Below are positions 53,221 to 62,160 of a DNA stretch of 64,000 nucleotides, piece after piece. The number at the start of each line of letters is the position of its first letter. The first letter of the stretch is position 1. Origin of the DNA: Nitrosococcus wardiae (lineage in GTDB: Bacteria; Pseudomonadota; Gammaproteobacteria; Nitrosococcales; Nitrosococcaceae); contig NZ_CP038033.1 in assembly GCF_004421105.1 (NCBI RefSeq), forward strand, positions 1,073,659 to 1,137,658, written 5' to 3'. The translations under genes and the position numbers were made by a program. The notes below the pieces were generated by a model. It did no database searches, was not told the origin of the DNA, and saw nothing but the letters and a program-made list of their open reading frames with translations.

Positions 53221-54150
53221 ATGCCCGATGCTGCGAGTTCTATCACTTCTCAAAATGCGCCCACGAGTGTCGAGGGGATTGTCGTTTCCATTCAAGATAC
53301 TTTGGAGAGAATTTGGGTAGATTTTGTGGATCATAGCCCTTTTCTGGCCATGGGCATATTGGTTCTGCTGTTTACCTGGGGAGTGGCCGCACTCGCCACT
53401 CGGCTGGTGAGCGCTTCCTTACGCCGTTCCAGAATGCGGGGATCATTGCGTGAATTGCTGGTTCGGCTCCTTAGCATCGGGATTTGGATTGTTGGCATTT
53501 TGCTCGCCGCCATGGTGACGTTCCCCGGTATTACGCCAGCACGGACCTTAGGCGCCATGGGTATTGTGTCCATCGCCGTGGGGTTTGCTTTTAAGGATAT
53601 CTTTGAGAACTTTTTCGCTGGGATTTTGTTGCTTTGGCGTTTTCCCTTCGAGAATGGCGATTTTATTGAGTGTGAGGGAATTAGCGGGCAGGTGGAAAAT
53701 ATTTCCGTGCGGCAGACGTTGATTCGCCAGGTCTCCGGCGAGCTGGTAGTCGCGCCTAATTCTTTTCTATTCCTTAATCCTGTCAAGGTGCTCACTAATT
53801 TACCCCGGCGACGAGTAACGATTATCACAGGGGTGGCATATGGAGAGAATGTCACCGAGGCCGTCGAAGTAATTAAGCAAGCGTTGGGAAGGTGTGCGAC
53901 AGTCCATAAAGCCCCCTCCCCTCAGATTTTTCCCCAGGGCTTTGGCGCCAGCAGTATTGACATTGAGGTGGCCTGGTGGACCGATCCTACGCCGGTGGAT
54001 ATTCGCCGTTCGCGGGGCGAGGTGGTCACGGCTATCAAGGGGGCTTTGGATGAGGCGGGGATCGAGATTCCGTTCCCTTATCGTACCTTGACTTTTAAGC
54101 ATCCCCTGGAAGCTAAGCTGTTGAAGGAGAGTGGGGGGGATAGGGGCTAA
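53221..54150 (+). CDS. Small-conductance mechanosensitive channel (MscS family)
   Basis: This 309-residue inner-membrane channel opens on membrane tension to release solutes. It has three hydrophobic segments (LAMGILVLLFTWGVAALATRLV, LSIGIWIVGILLAAMVTF, ARTLGAMGIVSIAVGFAF), the pore helix region FAFKDIFENFFAGILLLWRFPFENGDFIE, and the MscS beta domain (SVRQTLIRQVSGELVVAPNSFLF) with an alpha/beta C-terminal end. ATG 53221 is chosen over an earlier TTG because GGAG falls 7 bp before it. The channel fits a salt-exposed organism. It is divergent from the GH15 gene. Confidence 0.92.
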   Translation: MPDAASSITSQNAPTSVEGIVVSIQDTLERIWVDFVDHSPFLAMGILVLLFTWGVAALATRLVSASLRRSRMRGSLRELLVRLLSIGIWIVGILLAAMVTFPGITPARTLGAMGIVSIAVGFAFKDIFENFFAGILLLWRFPFENGDFIECEGISGQVENISVRQTLIRQVSGELVVAPNSFLFLNPVKVLTNLPRRRVTIITGVAYGENVTEAVEVIKQALGRCATVHKAPSPQIFPQGFGASSIDIEVAWWTDPTPVDIRRSRGEVVTAIKGALDEAGIEIPFPYRTLTFKHPLEAKLLKESGGDRG

Positions 54151-54244
54151 TATATTGGAGTTTCGCCCTGACGAGCTTCGGTTCGGTCCCTCCTCACCTG
54201 GCTAGTCTGAGAATTCGCGCCTCAATGCGGTCCTCAGGCGGTGG

Positions 54245-54370
54245 CTAGGCTACGGCCCTTGGGGTCTCTACCGCTCCACGCGCTTTATTGGTTCCGGTGC
54301 TCTCCGCCGTACCCAAACTCAAAACATTTTTGGCCGCGTTAATGTCCCTATCGTGGAAAGTTTCAAGAGT
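54245..54370 (-). pseudogene. TnpB C-terminal remnant (IS605-type)
   Basis: The minus-strand frame reads LETFHDRDINAAKNVLSLGTAESTGTNKARGAVETPRAVA and stop TAG (54245-54247). It contains the last RuvC aspartate (HDRDINAAKN) and the usual Gly/Thr-rich tail. The rest of the transposase is gone. The DNA to 54160 (GAAGCTCGTCAGGGCG on that strand) resembles an IS605 right end. It fills part of the 54151-54578 gap; the remainder has no gene. Confidence 0.82.
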
Positions 54371-54578
54371 TAAGTGTTAAAAGAAAAAGGGTCTAAGTTT
54401 TTGTTTTACTTAATCCTTAACCCTTACCTCTAATGGATTGCTTTGGCGTTAGTGGCTTATGGTCAGCTTGGATCAAACTGGGAAAAGGGAGGCGGAGAAA
54501 AGTGAAATTCCTTCCCGCCATCCCTTATTATACTTAATTATACTAAACAGGCCTCTCCCTCTCTAATTAGGCCAGAAT

Positions 54579-55262
54579 TCAGGGCAGGACTTCCTGAATG
54601 ACTTCATCACGGTCGGTTTCCACGGAACCTTTGGCGATGGTTGCGGGATATGCCGCTTTGTCGCCGTAATAAGCGACGGTTTCTTCCTCATCCCAGACAA
54701 TATTCTCCACATTGATCGCCAGGCCGGCAAAGGCACCTTTGGTATCGGACCAGAGGAGAATATCGCCTTTGCCGTAGGACTCCTGAGTGCGTGCGGAATA
54801 GTCGATGATGGTGAGTCCGGCATCGGCATTTAGGGAGAAGTTGTTATTGGTCATAAAACTCTCTATGGCTTTCTCGGTCATCAGGAGCATGGCAATCTGC
54901 CCCGCTTCAACGCCGGCCTCAAGCCCTGCGCTGATGCCGCCGAGATTGTAGAATATTGGGCCGCTCCATCGGCCGTTGCGATGCACGAGCAGTATTCCTT
55001 CACCGCCGGAACCGCCCACGCCCAGAGCGGCCCGCCCGTAGTTGGGCACGATAAAAATGCCTTTTGCCGCTGCCATCTGCCGCACTAATTGAGGGTTAGA
55101 TTTTATTTGCTGCACGACTTTGGCTGCTTCATTTACTGTATTCTGAGACTCTTCCAGTTGTTCAGTCCCCCCCTGGGCAGCCTGCGCAGGGTTCGCTGGA
55201 GAAACTACTGACATTATTGCGAAAAAGCCAGCGGCTGCCAGTGCTGTGATCCTATCATTCAT
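54579..55262 (-). CDS. Exported SYLF (Ysc84-like) lipid-binding-domain protein
   Basis: This 227-residue protein has a signal peptide (ALAAAGFFAIMSVVSPANPAQA) and a SYLF domain: AAKVVQQIKSNPQLVRQMAAAKGIFIVPNYGRAALGVGGSGGEGILLVHRNGRWSGPIFYNLGGISAGLEAGVEAGQIAMLLMT, then ADAGLTIIDYSARTQESYGKGDILLWSDTKGAFAGLAINVENIVWDEE. SYLF domains bind lipids; the bacterial secreted forms have no firm function. It stands alone between IS debris and a gene-poor gap. Confidence 0.88.
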   Translation of the reverse strand: MNDRITALAAAGFFAIMSVVSPANPAQAAQGGTEQLEESQNTVNEAAKVVQQIKSNPQLVRQMAAAKGIFIVPNYGRAALGVGGSGGEGILLVHRNGRWSGPIFYNLGGISAGLEAGVEAGQIAMLLMTEKAIESFMTNNNFSLNADAGLTIIDYSARTQESYGKGDILLWSDTKGAFAGLAINVENIVWDEEETVAYYGDKAAYPATIAKGSVETDRDEVIQEVLP

Positions 55263-55515
55263 GCCATCTTCTCCTTACTCTTAGTGAATGTGATGGGTAC
55301 ACGGCTCGCTCAGCTGAAATAGAGCGTGGCCGTCGCATTACTTTCCCATTCGAGAGGAGCCCAGGCAGAGCGCGCGTCTACTAAATATGTTGCATATGGG
55401 CAAGCGCCAATTTTGACTATATCGACTAGATCAGCTTAGTTAGTGCAACGTCTCGCCATGGTGCTACCTCCATTATTCCTAAATGGTCATCTAGCAAGGC
55501 ATATGCCAGGTGGAC

Positions 55516-55660
55516 CTATTCAAAGCCCATCTCCTTAGCATAGACGGTCGGAGAGCAAATGCAGTAGGGCTTATCAGGAGTATCTAGGGTGACCGCTCCG
55601 GCGTGCTTGTCGCAATGGCTGCAAACGAAATTGTAATATTTACATTTCCACCTGAGAAGA
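55516..55660 (-). pseudogene. Cys-rich small ORF fragment (zinc-ribbon-like)
   Basis: The minus strand encodes RWKCKYYNFVCSHCDKHAGAVTLDTPDKPYCICSPTVYAKEMGFE and stop. Cysteines in C-x6-C-x2-C and C-x-C spacing suggest a small zinc-binding protein. No start codon is found in frame, so this is likely a remnant. The rest of the 601-bp gap 55263-55863 shows no gene. At 55823-55850 it carries GGCTTGACCCCTTTG and a second GACCCCTTTGCT, motifs also found at 23283, 23320 and 30024. Confidence 0.3.
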
Positions 55661-55863
55661 AGCTTAATTTATCGTAGTAATCGCGGACTGTCTGTTGGTT
55701 TTCGGAGACTTCCGTAACACGGGCAGCACCGTAAGTTCCTCAGGAGTGATTAGGATCGTAGGAAATATAGGGTCAGTCTTGCTGAATGCCTCCAGGAACT
55801 ACACTACCAAAAGGCACAATGAAAGGCTTGACCCCTTTGCTAGACCCCTTTGCTACTTAGATG

Positions 55864-56142
55864 TTAGATGTTTCTTAATTGTTTGAGCAATTTGTTGTAT
55901 TCAGAATGCGAACCAATCCAAAACCATACCATTTCGCCATTCTGTTGTATCCCTACTGTGCGATAGTTTTTGGTGATCCGTACCGAGAATATAGGCCGCG
56001 TTGAGTGTATTCGCTTGAAATGCAGACCCGGATGATAAGGATCATTCTGAAATAGCTTGTATGCCTCTTTCGCTTGCTTCCTAATTGGCTGCGGCAATTC
56101 AGCGTAACACTTCCAGAAACGCTCAGTTGTCCTGGATTTCAC
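55864..56142 (-). CDS. RelE/ParE-superfamily toxin
   Basis: This 92-residue protein is a type II toxin of the RelE/ParE/YafQ fold: RFWKCYAELPQPIRKQAKEAYKLFQNDPYHPGLHFKRI, then RPIFSVRITKNYRTVGIQQNGEMVWFWIGSHSEYNKLL. The C-terminal strand with a Trp-rich IGSHSEY ending is typical of one chromosomal subgroup. The start overlaps the antitoxin stop by 4 bp (ATGA). Whether it cleaves mRNA or acts on gyrase cannot be decided from sequence. Confidence 0.88.
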   Translation of the reverse strand: MKSRTTERFWKCYAELPQPIRKQAKEAYKLFQNDPYHPGLHFKRIHSTRPIFSVRITKNYRTVGIQQNGEMVWFWIGSHSEYNKLLKQLRNI

Positions 56143-56357
56143 AGTTTGTCGATATCCAAAGGCTTTGTTTTGCCTTGCTTATGCGCTTCAAGCGCTTCAT
56201 CAGCAAGTTGGTCAAGAATATCTTCAGACTCGGCAAATGTTTCATCCCATTTCTTGTCAGCCTCAAGCTCTTCAAGCATCCACTTCGCGAGGGAATTTTG
56301 CTCGATCTCTGGAAGCTTTGAAGCTTCTTCAAAAGCTTTTTTAAGCAGTTTAGTCAC
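56139..56357 (-). CDS. Antitoxin of the RelE/ParE-type module
   Basis: This 72-residue acidic helical protein (MTKLLKKAFEEASKLPEIEQNSLAKWMLEELEADKKWDETFAESEDILDQLADEALEAHKQGKTKPLDIDKL) matches the short antitoxins paired with this toxin subgroup. DEALEAHKQGKTKPLD is the usual toxin-binding tail. TGAGGTGAG precedes the ATG. Antitoxin comes first and toxin second with overlap, so expression is coupled. The pair is intact and stands between IS debris and the pyr genes. Confidence 0.88.
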   Translation of the reverse strand: MTKLLKKAFEEASKLPEIEQNSLAKWMLEELEADKKWDETFAESEDILDQLADEALEAHKQGKTKPLDIDKL

Positions 56358-56485
56358 GACTCACCTCAGTTAATTCCACGCTAATGTTCAAGCTCACCCA
56401 CGCTGAGCGAAGTAGAGGGAATTCAAGAGCGTTGCTCTTGGGCGTCAGGTTATGTTTTAAGACCTTTCCTCTATAAAAGTATCTT

Positions 56486-57361
56486 TTAGGCAAACACCGC
56501 CCTAGCGTCAAACACTGGTCCGTCTACGCAGACCCGTTTCATGGCGGGTCCTTGGGAGGTTTGAACTTTTACCACGCAGCCGGCGCAGCCGCCTACAGCG
56601 CAGGCCATGAATTCTTCCAGGGAGACCTGGCAGGGAAGGTCGAATTCCCGGGCGAGTTTCGCTGTGGCCTCTAGCATGGGGTGGGGACCACAGGCGTAAA
56701 TGGCGACTTCTTGGCGTTGGACGGAGTCTAGGGTTTGCAGCCAGTGGCGGGCTAAGTCGGTGATAAAGCCTTCGAAGCAACCCGGATAGCCCTGAAGGCT
56801 GGTAAGCCGACTGGGGATTTTCCAATCTTCTAACAGGGGCATGGCGCCGATGGCCCCCTCCGGCAGACCTGGGATCAGATATTGGGAGGGCCGTGGTCGA
56901 AAGGGGAAAGGGACTTCTGAACCCATTAGCACCAGGGGTTTGAACTGTTTGTCCCGGCGCAAAGTATCGGCCAAAAACACCATGGGGGGAATACCTACGC
57001 CGCCGCCGAGAAGTAGGGGTCGTGGATAGGCAGGGTCCACTTGGAAGGGCTGGCCGATGGGACCCAGGATACTGATTTTCTCACCAGGCTTTCGCTGGGC
57101 CAGTAACTGCGTACCGTGGCCTATCGCCTTGTAGAGAAATTCCATCCAGCGGTGCCGGTCATCGACCCGCATGATGGAGAGGGGCCGCCGCATGGGAAGG
57201 CTAGGATCGCACTGGAGATGGGCGAAGCTCCCAGGGGCCGCGCGGGGGGCAATGCTGGGGGCGGTGACTCTCAGCACATATTGATCACCCGGGTGGGGAT
57301 CATGGGCCAAGACTTCGCACTCTTCTATTAGAATGGTGCCCCGGTGGGATTTTGGTTTCAT
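56486..57361 (-). CDS. pyrK: Dihydroorotate dehydrogenase electron-transfer subunit-like (PyrK type)
   Basis: This 291-residue FAD/NAD- and [2Fe-2S]-binding protein of the ferredoxin-reductase family begins with the flavin-binding PGSFAHLQCDPSLPMRRPLSIMRV. The NAD-binding part has LLLGGGVGIPPMVFLAD and YACGPHPMLEAT. The iron-sulfur site is CAVGGCAGCVVKVQ plus a later Cys (VCVDGPVF). PyrK normally partners PyrDB, but no pyrD is in the window, so the partner is unknown. It overlaps the end of pyrC' by 4 bp, last in the pyrB-pyrC'-pyrK run. Confidence 0.85.
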   Translation of the reverse strand: MKPKSHRGTILIEECEVLAHDPHPGDQYVLRVTAPSIAPRAAPGSFAHLQCDPSLPMRRPLSIMRVDDRHRWMEFLYKAIGHGTQLLAQRKPGEKISILGPIGQPFQVDPAYPRPLLLGGGVGIPPMVFLADTLRRDKQFKPLVLMGSEVPFPFRPRPSQYLIPGLPEGAIGAMPLLEDWKIPSRLTSLQGYPGCFEGFITDLARHWLQTLDSVQRQEVAIYACGPHPMLEATAKLAREFDLPCQVSLEEFMACAVGGCAGCVVKVQTSQGPAMKRVCVDGPVFDARAVFA

Positions 57362-58647
57362 GGGTCTTGGGTTTCAGCAGCAAAAACCACCCGGCCTTCC
57401 AGCAGAGTGTAAGTGACCCGCCCTTGAAATTCCCATCCTTCAAAGGGGGTATTTTTCCCCTGACTGACCATTTCTTCAGGCTTGAGAACCCAATGGTCGT
57501 GGGGATTAAAAATGCAGATATCGGCCCGCTGTCCAGGGGCTAAATGACCACCCTCAACACCTAATACTTGAGCGGGTTGGTAGGTGAGATAAGCAATGAC
57601 TTCTGGAAAAGTCAAAATATCGTCTTGGGTGAGGCGCAAAGAAAGGGGAAGGAGGGTTTCCAGTCCCGAGATTCCTGGTTCAGTAATAGGAAAAGCGCCC
57701 AGTTTGGCATCGATCTCGTGGGGCTGGTGATCAGAGCAAATGGCACTGAAGGTGCCATCCCGCAGGCCCTCGTGGAGAGCATCCCGGTCCCGTAGGGAAC
57801 GCAAGGGGGGAATGACGTGGCACTGGCTGTTGAATTCCCCAATGTCGTGTTCGGTAAGATGGAGGTGATAGGCCGTCACATCGGCGGTAATGGGGAGTCC
57901 TTCGGCCCGGGCTTCCCGCACCATTCGAACTGCCCGGCTGCTAGAGAGATGGCAGAAATGGGCCTGAACGCCGGTTTGCTCAATGAGCAATAGATCCCGG
58001 GCCAGGGCAACAGTTTCTGCGGTTTCGGGAATGCCTGTCAGGCCTAGACGGGCGCTGACGATTCCTTCGTGGCAACAGCCATCAATGCCAAGCCAAGGAT
58101 CCCGGGGATGGAGAAAGATAGTGATCCCTAAGGTGGCGGCATATTCCATGGCCCGGCGCATCACCTGACTGTTGGCGATGGGAACTAAGGCATTGCTCAC
58201 CCCCACGCAACCCGCTTCCCGGAGGATAGCCATTTCCGCCAATTGTAAGCCTTCTAATCCTTGGGTGAGGGCGCCGAGTGGCAGAATTCGGGTTCGCTGA
58301 TGCTGCGCTGCCCGGTGGGCAATCAGGTCGGCCACGGCAGGGGTGTCGATGACGGAAATGGTATCTGGCGGACAACAGAGGGTGGTGATGCCCCCTTTGG
58401 CGGCAGCCAGGGTTTCCGTAGCAATGGTTCCCTTCCGCTCCTGTCCCGGTTCCCGTAATCGGGCCCGCAAATCAATCAGCCCAGGGCACACAATCTGGTC
58501 CTGGGCGTTGATTTCCTGCTCGGCCCTAAAATCTTCTGGGGCGTTACCAATGGCCACTACCCGGCCATCGGCCAGATAGAGGTCCTGGACGGCATCCACC
58601 TCGTTGTAGGGGTCAATGAGATGCCCATTTTTAATGACCAAGCGCAT
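57358..58647 (-). CDS. pyrC': Dihydroorotase homologue PyrC' (catalytic metal site lost)
   Basis: This 429-residue amidohydrolase of the PyrC/PyrX type has LIDPYNEVDAVQDLYLADGRVVAIG, GLIDLRARLREPGQERKGTI and the later ICSDHQPHEIDAK. The canonical DxHxH zinc motif reads DLRARLREPG: both histidines are Arg, so it cannot bind the usual metals. Pseudomonas has an inactive PyrC' of this kind that is required to assemble its aspartate transcarbamoylase with PyrB. The same structural role is inferred here. The ATG overlaps the pyrB stop (TAATG), and the gene overlaps the pyrK-like gene by 4 bp. Confidence 0.9.
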   Translation of the reverse strand: MRLVIKNGHLIDPYNEVDAVQDLYLADGRVVAIGNAPEDFRAEQEINAQDQIVCPGLIDLRARLREPGQERKGTIATETLAAAKGGITTLCCPPDTISVIDTPAVADLIAHRAAQHQRTRILPLGALTQGLEGLQLAEMAILREAGCVGVSNALVPIANSQVMRRAMEYAATLGITIFLHPRDPWLGIDGCCHEGIVSARLGLTGIPETAETVALARDLLLIEQTGVQAHFCHLSSSRAVRMVREARAEGLPITADVTAYHLHLTEHDIGEFNSQCHVIPPLRSLRDRDALHEGLRDGTFSAICSDHQPHEIDAKLGAFPITEPGISGLETLLPLSLRLTQDDILTFPEVIAYLTYQPAQVLGVEGGHLAPGQRADICIFNPHDHWVLKPEEMVSQGKNTPFEGWEFQGRVTYTLLEGRVVFAAETQDP

Positions 58648-59621
58648 TAACGGGCCTCCTTGGCTTCAGGGACCGGTATCTGCATGGCCATGGCCATCAC
58701 CGCCATGCGAATAGCGAGGCCATGGCTGACTTGTTCCAAGATGACCGAATGGGGTCCGTCGGCAACGGCCGATTCGATTTCTATGCCCCGATTAATGGGG
58801 CCCGGATGCATCACAATAGCATCGGGCCGAGCCAGGGCGAGTTTTTCTTCGGTTAAACCGTAGAGGCGAAAGTATTCTCGTTCGCTGGGAAGGAGCGCGC
58901 CTTGCATGCGTTCCCGCTGGAGCCGTAGCATTATCACCACATCCACATCTTTAAGACCTTCCCCCATATTATGGAAGACGTGAACTCCCAAGGAGTCCAC
59001 GCTGCGTGGCAGCAGGGTCCGGGGGGCAATCACGCGGATTTCGCCTGTTCCCAGGGTTGACAGGGCATGGATCTCGGAGCGGGCCACCCGGGAGTGGAGG
59101 ATATCCCCCACAATCGCTATCCGGAGATTGGGAAATGAACCCTTATGCCGGCGGATCGTGAGCATGTCTAACATGGCCTGGGAGGGATGAGCGTGGCAAC
59201 CATCTCCGGCGTTGATAACACTGACATGGGAGGGAACGTGGCGTGCGATGAAGTGGGCGGCGCCACTGTCGGAATGGCGGACCACGAACATGTCGCAGTG
59301 CATCGCTTCCAAGCTGCGGAGGGTATCCAGTAGGCTTTCCCCTTTCTTGGTGGAGGAGGTGCGCACATTGAGATTCATGACGTCTGCCGAAAGGCGTTTG
59401 GCTGCCAGTTCAAAAGTGCTTAAGGTTCGGGTGCTGCTCTCAAAAAAGAGATTGACAATGGTTTTTCCCCGCAGCAGGGGAACCTTTTTCACCTGTTGGG
59501 CGCCAATGGCAGAAAAGGACTCGGCGGTATCTAGAATACGAGTGAGCAACTCCCGCTTCAGCCCCTGGATACTGAGAAAATGGCGTAATTGGCCTTCGCT
59601 GTCCAGTTGAATATTATTCAT
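58647..59621 (-). CDS. pyrB: Aspartate carbamoyltransferase catalytic subunit
   Basis: PyrB forms N-carbamoyl-aspartate, the first committed step of pyrimidine synthesis. The 324-residue protein has the carbamoyl-phosphate loop [19 protein letters not shown], the [17 protein letters not shown] motif and the C-terminal [11 protein letters not shown]. The N-terminal extension before [12 protein letters not shown] fits the class A ATCases that assemble with PyrC'. No pyrI regulatory gene is present. It overlaps pyrR upstream by 4 bp, so pyrR-pyrB-pyrC'-pyrK reads as one operon. Confidence 0.97.
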   Translation of the reverse strand: MNNIQLDSEGQLRHFLSIQGLKRELLTRILDTAESFSAIGAQQVKKVPLLRGKTIVNLFFESSTRTLSTFELAAKRLSADVMNLNVRTSSTKKGESLLDTLRSLEAMHCDMFVVRHSDSGAAHFIARHVPSHVSVINAGDGCHAHPSQAMLDMLTIRRHKGSFPNLRIAIVGDILHSRVARSEIHALSTLGTGEIRVIAPRTLLPRSVDSLGVHVFHNMGEGLKDVDVVIMLRLQRERMQGALLPSEREYFRLYGLTEEKLALARPDAIVMHPGPINRGIEIESAVADGPHSVILEQVSHGLAIRMAVMAMAMQIPVPEAKEAR

Positions 59622-60151
59622 TCGTTAGACTCAACACACTGGATGCTGAATTGCAAAGGTTCTGGGCCGGTCAGTTTGACTTGCTCGTTAAGAGCTAGAT
59701 CCAAATGGTGGCCAAGCACATCTGCTTGTATCGGCAGTTCCCGGCCAGCGCGTTCTACGAGGACGGCTAAAGTAACACTGGCGGGGCGACCGTAGTCAAA
59801 AATCTCATTTAACGCCGCTCGTACCGTCCGCCCCGTGTAAAGCACGTCATCTACTAGGATAATGTGCCGATCGGCGACAGAAAAGGGCAGTTGGGAAGGT
59901 TGCACTTGGGGGTGCATGCCGATGCGGGTGAAATCATCCCGGTAGTAGGCAATGTTAAGTACCCCTAAGGGGTCAGAAACAAGATTATCTAAATGGGCCA
60001 ATAAACGCTCTGCCACCCACACCCCTCCCGTGTGGATACCAATCATGGCCGGCTTGTCCCGTTGTTGTTCGGCCATCCGTTGGCTTAGATCGGTCGCTAG
60101 CTTACGGCATAAAGCCTCCACATCTAACGAAAGGGACTGCGGAAGATTCAT
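59618..60151 (-). CDS. pyrR: Bifunctional pyr operon regulator / uracil phosphoribosyltransferase PyrR
   Basis: This 177-residue phosphoribosyltransferase-fold protein has the PRPP motif [22 protein letters not shown] and the [15 protein letters not shown] segment. In Gram-positives PyrR binds pyr mRNA to attenuate transcription; in pseudomonads it regulates by another route. No obvious terminator/antiterminator pair was found in the 44 bp between it and ruvX. It is translationally coupled to pyrB. Confidence 0.94.
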   Translation of the reverse strand: MNLPQSLSLDVEALCRKLATDLSQRMAEQQRDKPAMIGIHTGGVWVAERLLAHLDNLVSDPLGVLNIAYYRDDFTRIGMHPQVQPSQLPFSVADRHIILVDDVLYTGRTVRAALNEIFDYGRPASVTLAVLVERAGRELPIQADVLGHHLDLALNEQVKLTGPEPLQFSIQCVESNE

Positions 60152-60194
60152 AAGGACCTCGCACCGGAAATCCGCAATTTTAGTGACGGATTGT

Positions 60195-60638
60195 TTACTG
60201 CTCTCTTAGCCAAGTTTGCAAGATACACTGGGCAGCTACCTGATCAAGCTTCGGGTGACGGCCAAGGAAAGGGGTCTTAAGATTTAACCGCTCTCGGGCT
60301 TCAATGGTGGATAAACGCTCATCGATCCATTCTACGGCCAAACCATACCGACCGTGCAAGCGATTCCCAAAGCGGCGAGCCGCTTGCGTCAAGAATTGCT
60401 CGGATTGATCCATATTAAGAGGTAATCCGACGATCAGCAAGTCAGGACGCCATTGCTCGATAAGCTGAGTGACTTGGTCCCAATGGGGTTTTCCATCACG
60501 GGCTTTCAGGGTAGTCAAGGGAGTGGCACTGTGGGTCACTTCCTGGCCTACCGCAACTCCTATTTGACGCATGCCAAAGTCAAAGCCAAGAACCACTCGG
60601 GGCTTTTGGGGAGGGGGGGTGACAGCAGTCCCCTTCAT
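60195..60638 (-). CDS. ruvX: Putative pre-16S rRNA nuclease RuvX/YqgF
   Basis: This 147-residue RNase-H-fold nuclease matures the 5' end of 16S rRNA in E. coli. It has the catalytic Asp in LGFDFGMRQIGVAVGQ, the conserved LLIVGLPLNMDQSEQ and the ERLST motif in VEWIDERLSTIEAR. It overlaps yqgE by 4 bp, the usual YqgE-YqgF pairing in gammaproteobacteria. Confidence 0.95.
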   Translation of the reverse strand: MKGTAVTPPPQKPRVVLGFDFGMRQIGVAVGQEVTHSATPLTTLKARDGKPHWDQVTQLIEQWRPDLLIVGLPLNMDQSEQFLTQAARRFGNRLHGRYGLAVEWIDERLSTIEARERLNLKTPFLGRHPKLDQVAAQCILQTWLREQ

Positions 60639-61198
60639 GCGTGTCCAATCTCTCCGGAGAGGCGGGAGAGGTCGACTCCGGCTAAGGCCGCAGCCGCTTC
60701 CCAGCGCTGTGGGTAAGGGGTGTCAAAAACAATCGTGCTGTTGGCGGGGGTGCTTAGCCAAGCATTTTCTGCCAGCTCCTGCTCTAACTGATTAGGTCCC
60801 CAACCCGCATGGCCCAAAGCAATCAAGGTCTGTTGGGGGCCTTGCCCTTGGGCAATGGCGTCAAGAATGTCGCGGGAGGTGGTGATGCCCACCTCATCGC
60901 TGACCGTTAGCGTTGCCTCCCATTGGCCAATAGGGCGGTGCAGCACGAATCCTCGGTCCTGTTGGACAGGCCCCCCCAGAAGTACAGGGCTTGCCCCCAC
61001 CTCTTGAGGGCAGTTTTTAACTTTCATGTGCTGCAACACTTGCTCCAGGGTGATATTTAAAGGGCGATTAATAATGAGGCCTATGGCGCCATCCCGGTTA
61101 TGCTCGCAGATATAGGTGACCGTGCGAGCAAAATTGGTGTCCTCCAGGGTAGGCATGGCTATCAAAAAATGATTACGGAGATAGCGCATCGTCTTCAT
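60635..61198 (-). CDS. yqgE: YqgE/AlgH family protein (DUF179)
   Basis: This 187-residue protein has the family signature: LRNHFLIAMPTLEDTNFARTVTYICEHNRDGAIGLIINRPL, SPVLLGGPVQQDRGFVLH and GHAGWGPNQLEQELAENAWL. The homologue AlgH of Pseudomonas affects alginate production, but the molecular role is not settled. It lies between tonB and ruvX on the same strand. Confidence 0.94.
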   Translation of the reverse strand: MKTMRYLRNHFLIAMPTLEDTNFARTVTYICEHNRDGAIGLIINRPLNITLEQVLQHMKVKNCPQEVGASPVLLGGPVQQDRGFVLHRPIGQWEATLTVSDEVGITTSRDILDAIAQGQGPQQTLIALGHAGWGPNQLEQELAENAWLSTPANSTIVFDTPYPQRWEAAAALAGVDLSRLSGEIGHA

Positions 61199-61237
61199 GG
61201 TAAGTTCATTATACCAAGCAGCATTATTCTTGCGATC

Positions 61238-62152
61238 TCAGTTGGAGCTAAAACCTTTCCCGCTATGGAATTGCCAAGTGCGGGTAATAGACAGTATATC
61301 GTGACCCTGAAGTAAGTTCTCGGGTACTTTGGCAAAAGGGGCGGCCAAGCGCACGATGCGGATGGCCGCTTCGTCCAAAATCTGATAGCCAGAAGAGCGG
61401 CGTACCAAAATATTGGCGACGCTGCCGTCTACATTAAGATCGACCACGAGGATGAGGCTTCCGGAAAGTCCCTGCCGCTTGGCCTCTTCTGGATAATTCA
61501 TTTTTCCGACGCGCTCTATTTTCTTGCGCCAAGCATCTAAATAAGCGGTCGCCGCATATTGTTTAGTATTGGAATCAATGTGCCGCTTACGGGGCTGATT
61601 GGCATAACGCTGGATTTCCTTGGCCAGTTGCCCTTCTAGGGCGGCGATTAGCTCTCGGGCTGAGGGCCGAGGCTTGGGAGAGTCGTCCACTTCCACGGTG
61701 TCGAGTGCCTCAGGTTGGGGTATCTGGTGAGGGTTGTTCACAGAGTGGGAGGCGTGTTTTTGAGTCAGCACGGGGGGCGTGGTGACGGGCTCGGGAGGAG
61801 GATGTTTTTTCTCAGTCTGGGATCCTCCTGAGGGTGGAGCTGCCAAGCCGGAGGGTGTCTGGGAAGGCTTTGAAGCAGAGGGCGGGGGCGTAGGTCGTGG
61901 GGGTTTTTCCTCTCTCTGGCCTCCACCAAGCCGATTGGCTTGGGCCAGCAAATCCGGTTTCTCCGGGGCTTGTTCTTGTTTGATGGGGACAAGCACAATC
62001 TCCAAGGGAGGGGGGGGGGCTGGGGGTGGTGGAGGGAGAATATTCAATTGGCCTATACCCAGGATCACAGTCCCATGGAGAAGAGCCGAGAGGAGCAGCG
62101 CCAAGCTCAACCGGTAATTCCTGGTGGGGTTAATGAAAGCTGTGAAGGACAT
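61238..62152 (-). CDS. tonB: Energy transducer TonB
   Basis: This 304-residue protein couples the ExbBD proton motor to outer-membrane receptors. ATG 62152 is chosen because AAAGGAAG lies just before it; a longer frame has no support. It has an N-terminal membrane helix (LSLALLLSALLHGTVILGI), then a long periplasmic arm rich in Pro (PPPPPAPPPPLEI, KPPRPTPPPSASKPSQTPSG) and basic residues. The C-terminal TonB domain is RVGKMNYPEEAKRQGLSGSLILVVDLNVDGSVANILVRRSSGYQILDEAAIRIVRLAAPF. exbB and exbD are not adjacent. Confidence 0.93.
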   Translation of the reverse strand: MSFTAFINPTRNYRLSLALLLSALLHGTVILGIGQLNILPPPPPAPPPPLEIVLVPIKQEQAPEKPDLLAQANRLGGGQREEKPPRPTPPPSASKPSQTPSGLAAPPSGGSQTEKKHPPPEPVTTPPVLTQKHASHSVNNPHQIPQPEALDTVEVDDSPKPRPSARELIAALEGQLAKEIQRYANQPRKRHIDSNTKQYAATAYLDAWRKKIERVGKMNYPEEAKRQGLSGSLILVVDLNVDGSVANILVRRSSGYQILDEAAIRIVRLAAPFAKVPENLLQGHDILSITRTWQFHSGKGFSSN

Positions 62153-62160
62153 GGCTTCCT

